A DNA stretch of 64,000 nucleotides from the NCBI GenBank assembly GCA_000403495.2, contig KE159820.1, positions 222,004-286,003 of the forward strand, in the 5' to 3' direction. Every line of letters begins with the position of its first letter. Position 1 is the first letter of the stretch. The DNA comes from Lachnospiraceae bacterium 10-1. GTDB lineage: Bacteria > Bacillota > Clostridia > Lachnospirales > Lachnospiraceae. The notes under the pieces are model-generated. The model was not told the origin of the DNA. It saw nothing but the letters and a program-made list of their open reading frames with translations, and searched no databases. The position numbers and the translations under genes are program-made. Positions 61,003-64,000 of the stretch are shown piece by piece.

Positions 61003-62676
61003 TCATTTCCTTTGTATCAACACCACAGTCTCAACGTGGACATCATTGTCCAAACCCAAATCAATCTCACTGTCAATGATTGGCAGCTTAAATCCTATGG
61101 ATTTCAGCCATTGTCCGTTCGCCTGCTCTTCCTCGTATACTTGAATCTCATCTATCAATGCAGACAACAGATCCCTTTTGTCCGCCTCTTCCATTACCGC
61201 ATATAGTTTATCAAAATAGATCAACACTTTATATACATTATCGCCTGTCAGCTTTTCGGCTTCAATCGCCTTTTTCCTGTCCCGGCAGACCGCTATGCTT
61301 TTCTCCATGTCATCTATATTATCATACATTTTATCCAGTCTGTCCTGCAAGTCAGACAGCTTCCTGTCATAATGCCTGTCCTCAACATCCAGACTGTCTA
61401 TCTGCTTTTCAAGGCTTCTTTTTGTGCCGATGTACTGCCCTAGCTGCTTCTGTAAATTTGAAATCTCTGTTTCGATTTCTGTGGTATCAACCTTCATATT
61501 GATCTTCTTCTGCATCATATCTGCAAATTTCGGGCTGCTTACAAGCTTGCTTATGACTTCCGCAACAGCATTATCCAGCTTTTCTTCCTGTAACTGCTTA
61601 TTAAATGTGCAGGAATGTCCCTGCAGCATCCTTCTGTGCTTGCATCCATAATAAAAATAATCTTTGTAGTGCTTTCCGTTCTTATTCTTGATTGACTTAT
61701 TCCCATACATTCCGGAACCACATACAGGGCAACGTAACAGACCAGATAAAAGGTGTATCTTTTCATCCTTCCCCTTATTTACATGTTCATATTTCTTAGC
61801 CTGTGCTTTCCTTTTTTCCTGTGCCGCTTCCCACAAATTCATATCAATGATTGCTTCATGGATACCATCGCACAGCATATATTCATCCTGCTTTACAAGA
61901 TGGTATTCGTCTCTTGTCCCTACTTTCTTCTCCCTTTTCCTGCGTCCGAAAGCAATCTTTCCGCAGTATACCGGATTGTCCAATATCATCCTGATCAAAT
62001 GTGTATCAAACATGGTGTTGCTTCCGTTCTGCCTTGCTATCTTCTTTATGCCCTGCTGTGCCAGATACTTGGCAACACCATTGGATCCCAGCTCGGTATT
62101 TACATATTTATCATAAATAATTCTGACAGCTTCTGCTTCCCGTTCTTCAATTTCCAGTTTCCCGCTGACCAGCTTATACCCATAAGGGGCAAAACCGCCA
62201 TTCCACTTTCCCTCCCTTGCTTTCTGCTTCCGCCCTTCCATTGTCTGTACAAGAATATTCTCCCTCTCAATCTCTGCAACAGCAGACAATACGGAGATCA
62301 TCAGCTTGCCGGAATCTTTTGAACTGTCAATGCCATCTTCAACGCATATCAGATTCACACCAAAATCCTGCATAAGCTGTAATGAATTCAGTACATCAGC
62401 GGCATTCCTGCCGAATCTGGATAATTTGAATACTAAAACATAAGAAACACCGTCCTTATCTGCTTCTATATCTTCCAGCATCCTCTTAAATTCTGCCCTT
62501 CCTGCAATCGACTTGCCAGATTTGCCTGCATCCTCATATTCCCCCACAATTGCATACTCAAATGCATCTGCGTATTTTCTTATCTTCTCTTTCTGTGCAT
62601 CAAGGGAATATCCGTCTACCTGCATGGAAGTTGATACCCTTGTGTACATATAGGCTTTTACTTTTTTCTTGACCAT
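61003..62676 (-). CDS. Large serine recombinase
   Basis: A 557-residue site-specific recombinase. The resolvase domain (residues 8-155) has catalytic Ser15 in YTRVSTS, FKLSRFGRN and EIERENI. The recombinase domain spans about 165-280 (NGGFAPYGYKL, NPVYCGKI). A zinc ribbon has CPVCGSGM at about 317-325 and further Cys in YYGCKHRR and HSC. A long coiled coil and a final small domain follow. Such enzymes integrate and excise elements of many kinds, including SCCmec and Tn4451-like units; the length is close to that of Ccr recombinases. It probably mobilises the AT-rich nuclease island to its left. Confidence 0.93.
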   Translation of the reverse strand: MVKKKVKAYMYTRVSTSMQVDGYSLDAQKEKIRKYADAFEYAIVGEYEDAGKSGKSIAGRAEFKRMLEDIEADKDGVSYVLVFKLSRFGRNAADVLNSLQLMQDFGVNLICVEDGIDSSKDSGKLMISVLSAVAEIERENILVQTMEGRKQKAREGKWNGGFAPYGYKLVSGKLEIEEREAEAVRIIYDKYVNTELGSNGVAKYLAQQGIKKIARQNGSNTMFDTHLIRMILDNPVYCGKIAFGRRKREKKVGTRDEYHLVKQDEYMLCDGIHEAIIDMNLWEAAQEKRKAQAKKYEHVNKGKDEKIHLLSGLLRCPVCGSGMYGNKSIKNKNGKHYKDYFYYGCKHRRMLQGHSCTFNKQLQEEKLDNAVAEVISKLVSSPKFADMMQKKINMKVDTTEIETEISNLQKQLGQYIGTKRSLEKQIDSLDVEDRHYDRKLSDLQDRLDKMYDNIDDMEKSIAVCRDRKKAIEAEKLTGDNVYKVLIYFDKLYAVMEEADKRDLLSALIDEIQVYEEEQANGQWLKSIGFKLPIIDSEIDLGLDNDVHVETVVLIQRK

Positions 62677-62751
62677 AATCTATGCTCCTCATTTGGTTTG
62701 GACATTGTGTTTACGATATATTTTTATTATACCATTTTCTACTAATATACA

Positions 62752-64000
62752 GTAAGCGTCAAACCATACGCCACAGAATAAAGCAACGCCGCTTTTCAGC
62801 GGCGTGGTTTTCTGCATATATCGGGTAATTCCTCTGCCCACGGCAGTAATGATTCCAACGCTTTCGCATTGCTCACATTTCCCTCCCTGTCGATAAGTTT
62901 GGGGAGTTCTGTCAGCAGATGGTTAAAATAATTATAAGTGCTCAGGCTGTTTAGTTTCGCTGTTTCTGAGATGCTGTATATTATGGCACTTGCTTCTGCT
63001 CCTTTGACGGAATCAATAATTACCCAGTTTTTCTTTCCGATACAGAATGTACGGATGGCTCTTTCTGATGCGGAATTATCGATCGGGATTTCTCCGTCAT
63101 TGAGAAATACCCGGAGATACTTTTCCTGGTTGATACTGTAATGAAGTCCGGAAGCAGTCGCTCCTTTTGGAAGCTGGCTGTCCAAAACATCTTTTACCCA
63201 TGCAAAATATTCCTCAACAAGCGGCTTTACATGTTTCTGCCGTTCTTTGAGGCGCTGCCGCGGCGTCAGTTCTTTCAGGCTTTCATCCAGCTTATAGATT
63301 GCCGCGATCCTTACCAGTGCCTGATATGCGGTGGACCTTTTTGCCAGCTCCGGATCCTTTATGGCTTTGATCGCATCAGAGAAATCCCTTCTTGCATGGG
63401 CCCAGCAGTTGGCGTTCGTCAATCCCTCAAGATGGTCTTCGAGCAGATGGTACTGTGCCAGGCCGTCGGTTACCAGAATGCCCTTGAAGCCTTTGTAGAA
63501 TTCTTCGGGATGTTTGTGGTGGCGTGTTTTCTGGTATTCATACAGGACAACCGGCCTGTCCTTATAGTATTCGCCCGAACGGTGCACCCACATATAACTG
63601 GTGGAACCGGCACTGCGCCCGTCATTTATGACTTCCACCGGCGTTTCATCCGCCTGGGTGACATGATATCTGAAAAATTCTTCTTTCAGCCTGTCATAAA
63701 CAGGCTTTAAATATCTTTCCGCACAGAGTATCGTCCAATTCGCCATGTTCTGCCGGCTGATGTACACACCATTTCTCTGAAACTCCTGCTCCATTCTGTA
63801 AAGCGGTATGGAATTGACATACTTGCCATTGAGAATAGCAGCTTCCAGGGAGGGTGTGACGATGCTGTTACGCAAAAGGTCTTTCGGCCTGTCACCCCGT
63901 AAGAATTCATCCTGGCGCAGTCCGTCCGTACCTACATACACTTCAACCGTATGCAGCTCCACCGTCCATGATGCCGGAGTATATCGGAGCCTTTTGTAAC
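62752..64000 (-). mobile_element. IS66-family element, cut by the window end
   Basis: The left end is marked by GTAAGCG at 62752, the usual start of IS66-family inverted repeats, lying about 45 bases beyond the transposase stop. The transposase frame fills the rest of the window, so tnpA, tnpB and the other terminal repeat lie outside. A hairpin (ACGCCGC 62786-62792 with GCGGCGT 62799-62805) covers the transposase stop and can terminate transcription. Confidence 0.8.
62796..64000 (-). CDS. tnpC: IS66-family transposase TnpC, 5' end outside the window
   Basis: The frame is open to the window edge, so the gene is partial; the GTG near 63962 that begins the annotated peptide is internal. At least 400 residues are visible. 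DDE transposase signatures are HVTQADETPVEV (first Asp), GILVTDGLAQYH (second Asp) and DNSASERAIR (Glu), followed by KNWVIIDSVKGAEASAIIYS. The IS66 C-terminal segment TYNYFNHLLTELP is present. The gene seems intact as far as it goes. Confidence 0.93.
   Translation of the reverse strand, partial: YKRLRYTPASWTVELHTVEVYVGTDGLRQDEFLRGDRPKDLLRNSIVTPSLEAAILNGKYVNSIPLYRMEQEFQRNGVYISRQNMANWTILCAERYLKPVYDRLKEEFFRYHVTQADETPVEVINDGRSAGSTSYMWVHRSGEYYKDRPVVLYEYQKTRHHKHPEEFYKGFKGILVTDGLAQYHLLEDHLEGLTNANCWAHARRDFSDAIKAIKDPELAKRSTAYQALVRIAAIYKLDESLKELTPRQRLKERQKHVKPLVEEYFAWVKDVLDSQLPKGATASGLHYSINQEKYLRVFLNDGEIPIDNSASERAIRTFCIGKKNWVIIDSVKGAEASAIIYSISETAKLNSLSTYNYFNHLLTELPKLIDREGNVSNAKALESLLPWAEELPDICRKPRR

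Noticed and set aside
61753..62322. A 189-residue rightward ORF with hydrophobic stretches.
   Set aside because: Fully antisense to the serine recombinase, with no start signal.

Overview
The window looks like chromosomal DNA of a gut Firmicute, most likely Lachnospiraceae or a related Clostridia. The evidence is strong GGAGG-type ribosome sites, moderately low GC with AT-rich islands, a bile salt hydrolase, GHKL/LytTR two-component systems and a clostridial conjugation module. Nearly every gene is read leftward. No rRNA, complete tRNA or CRISPR array was recognised.

Layout. (1) 0.6-4.5 kb: two hypothetical proteins next to an AgrA/AgrC-like LytTR/GHKL two-component system. Two near-identical tandem sites with a 21-bp period lie in front of the regulator operon and in front of the hypothetical genes, suggesting a small self-contained regulon. 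(2) 4.6-7.7 kb: a BlaI/BlaR1-type repressor and membrane protease pair, bracketed by two rearranged copies of the same intergenic sequence. (3) 7.7-30.6 kb: an integrative conjugative element (ICE) backbone with a VirB4 ATPase, PrgI/VirB3-like, VirB6-like and VirB2-like proteins, VirD4 coupling protein, PcfB-like protein, NlpC/P60 wall hydrolase, relaxase, MobC, a HTH replication-type protein and a ParM/ParR segregation pair. It carries cargo: a Fic/VbhA toxin-antitoxin pair inside the secretion operon, and a DUF2971 gene between mobC and the relaxase. Next to mobC is a dense non-coding region holding an oriT-like hairpin with a nic-like sequence, an array of eleven TGACGCCA-type boxes phased to the DNA helix, and a roughly 50-bp-arm inverted repeat. 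No integrase is visible. A truncated XRE gene and a cluster of hairpins near 30.8-31.1 kb may mark its edge.

(4) 31-52.5 kb: host genes. These are a split HD-GYP protein, two small exported or membrane proteins, pgi, a TPR protein, a YwlG-family protein, an Lhr-like helicase, a MATE pump, a bile salt hydrolase, an acetyltransferase, a GHKL kinase, an XRE regulator, an ABC transporter operon with a lesion in each of its three genes, a HisKA/OmpR system, a GNAT, a GH2 remnant and an AraC regulator. (5) 52.6-62.7 kb: a visibly AT-rich island with a broken ORF, a Cys-rich HTH protein, a DUF1016/YhcG nuclease, a RecA-like ATPase preceded by a broken GIY-YIG domain, a coiled-coil protein, a PD-(D/E)XK-type protein, a DUF3800 protein and a large serine recombinase. 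The nuclease/ATPase/DUF3800 cluster is a candidate uncharacterised defence system carried on a recombinase-mobilised element. (6) 62.75 kb to the edge: an IS66-family element cut off by the window end.

The strongest leads are the helically phased repeat array beside the putative oriT, the nuclease-ATPase-DUF3800 island, and the LytTR operators.
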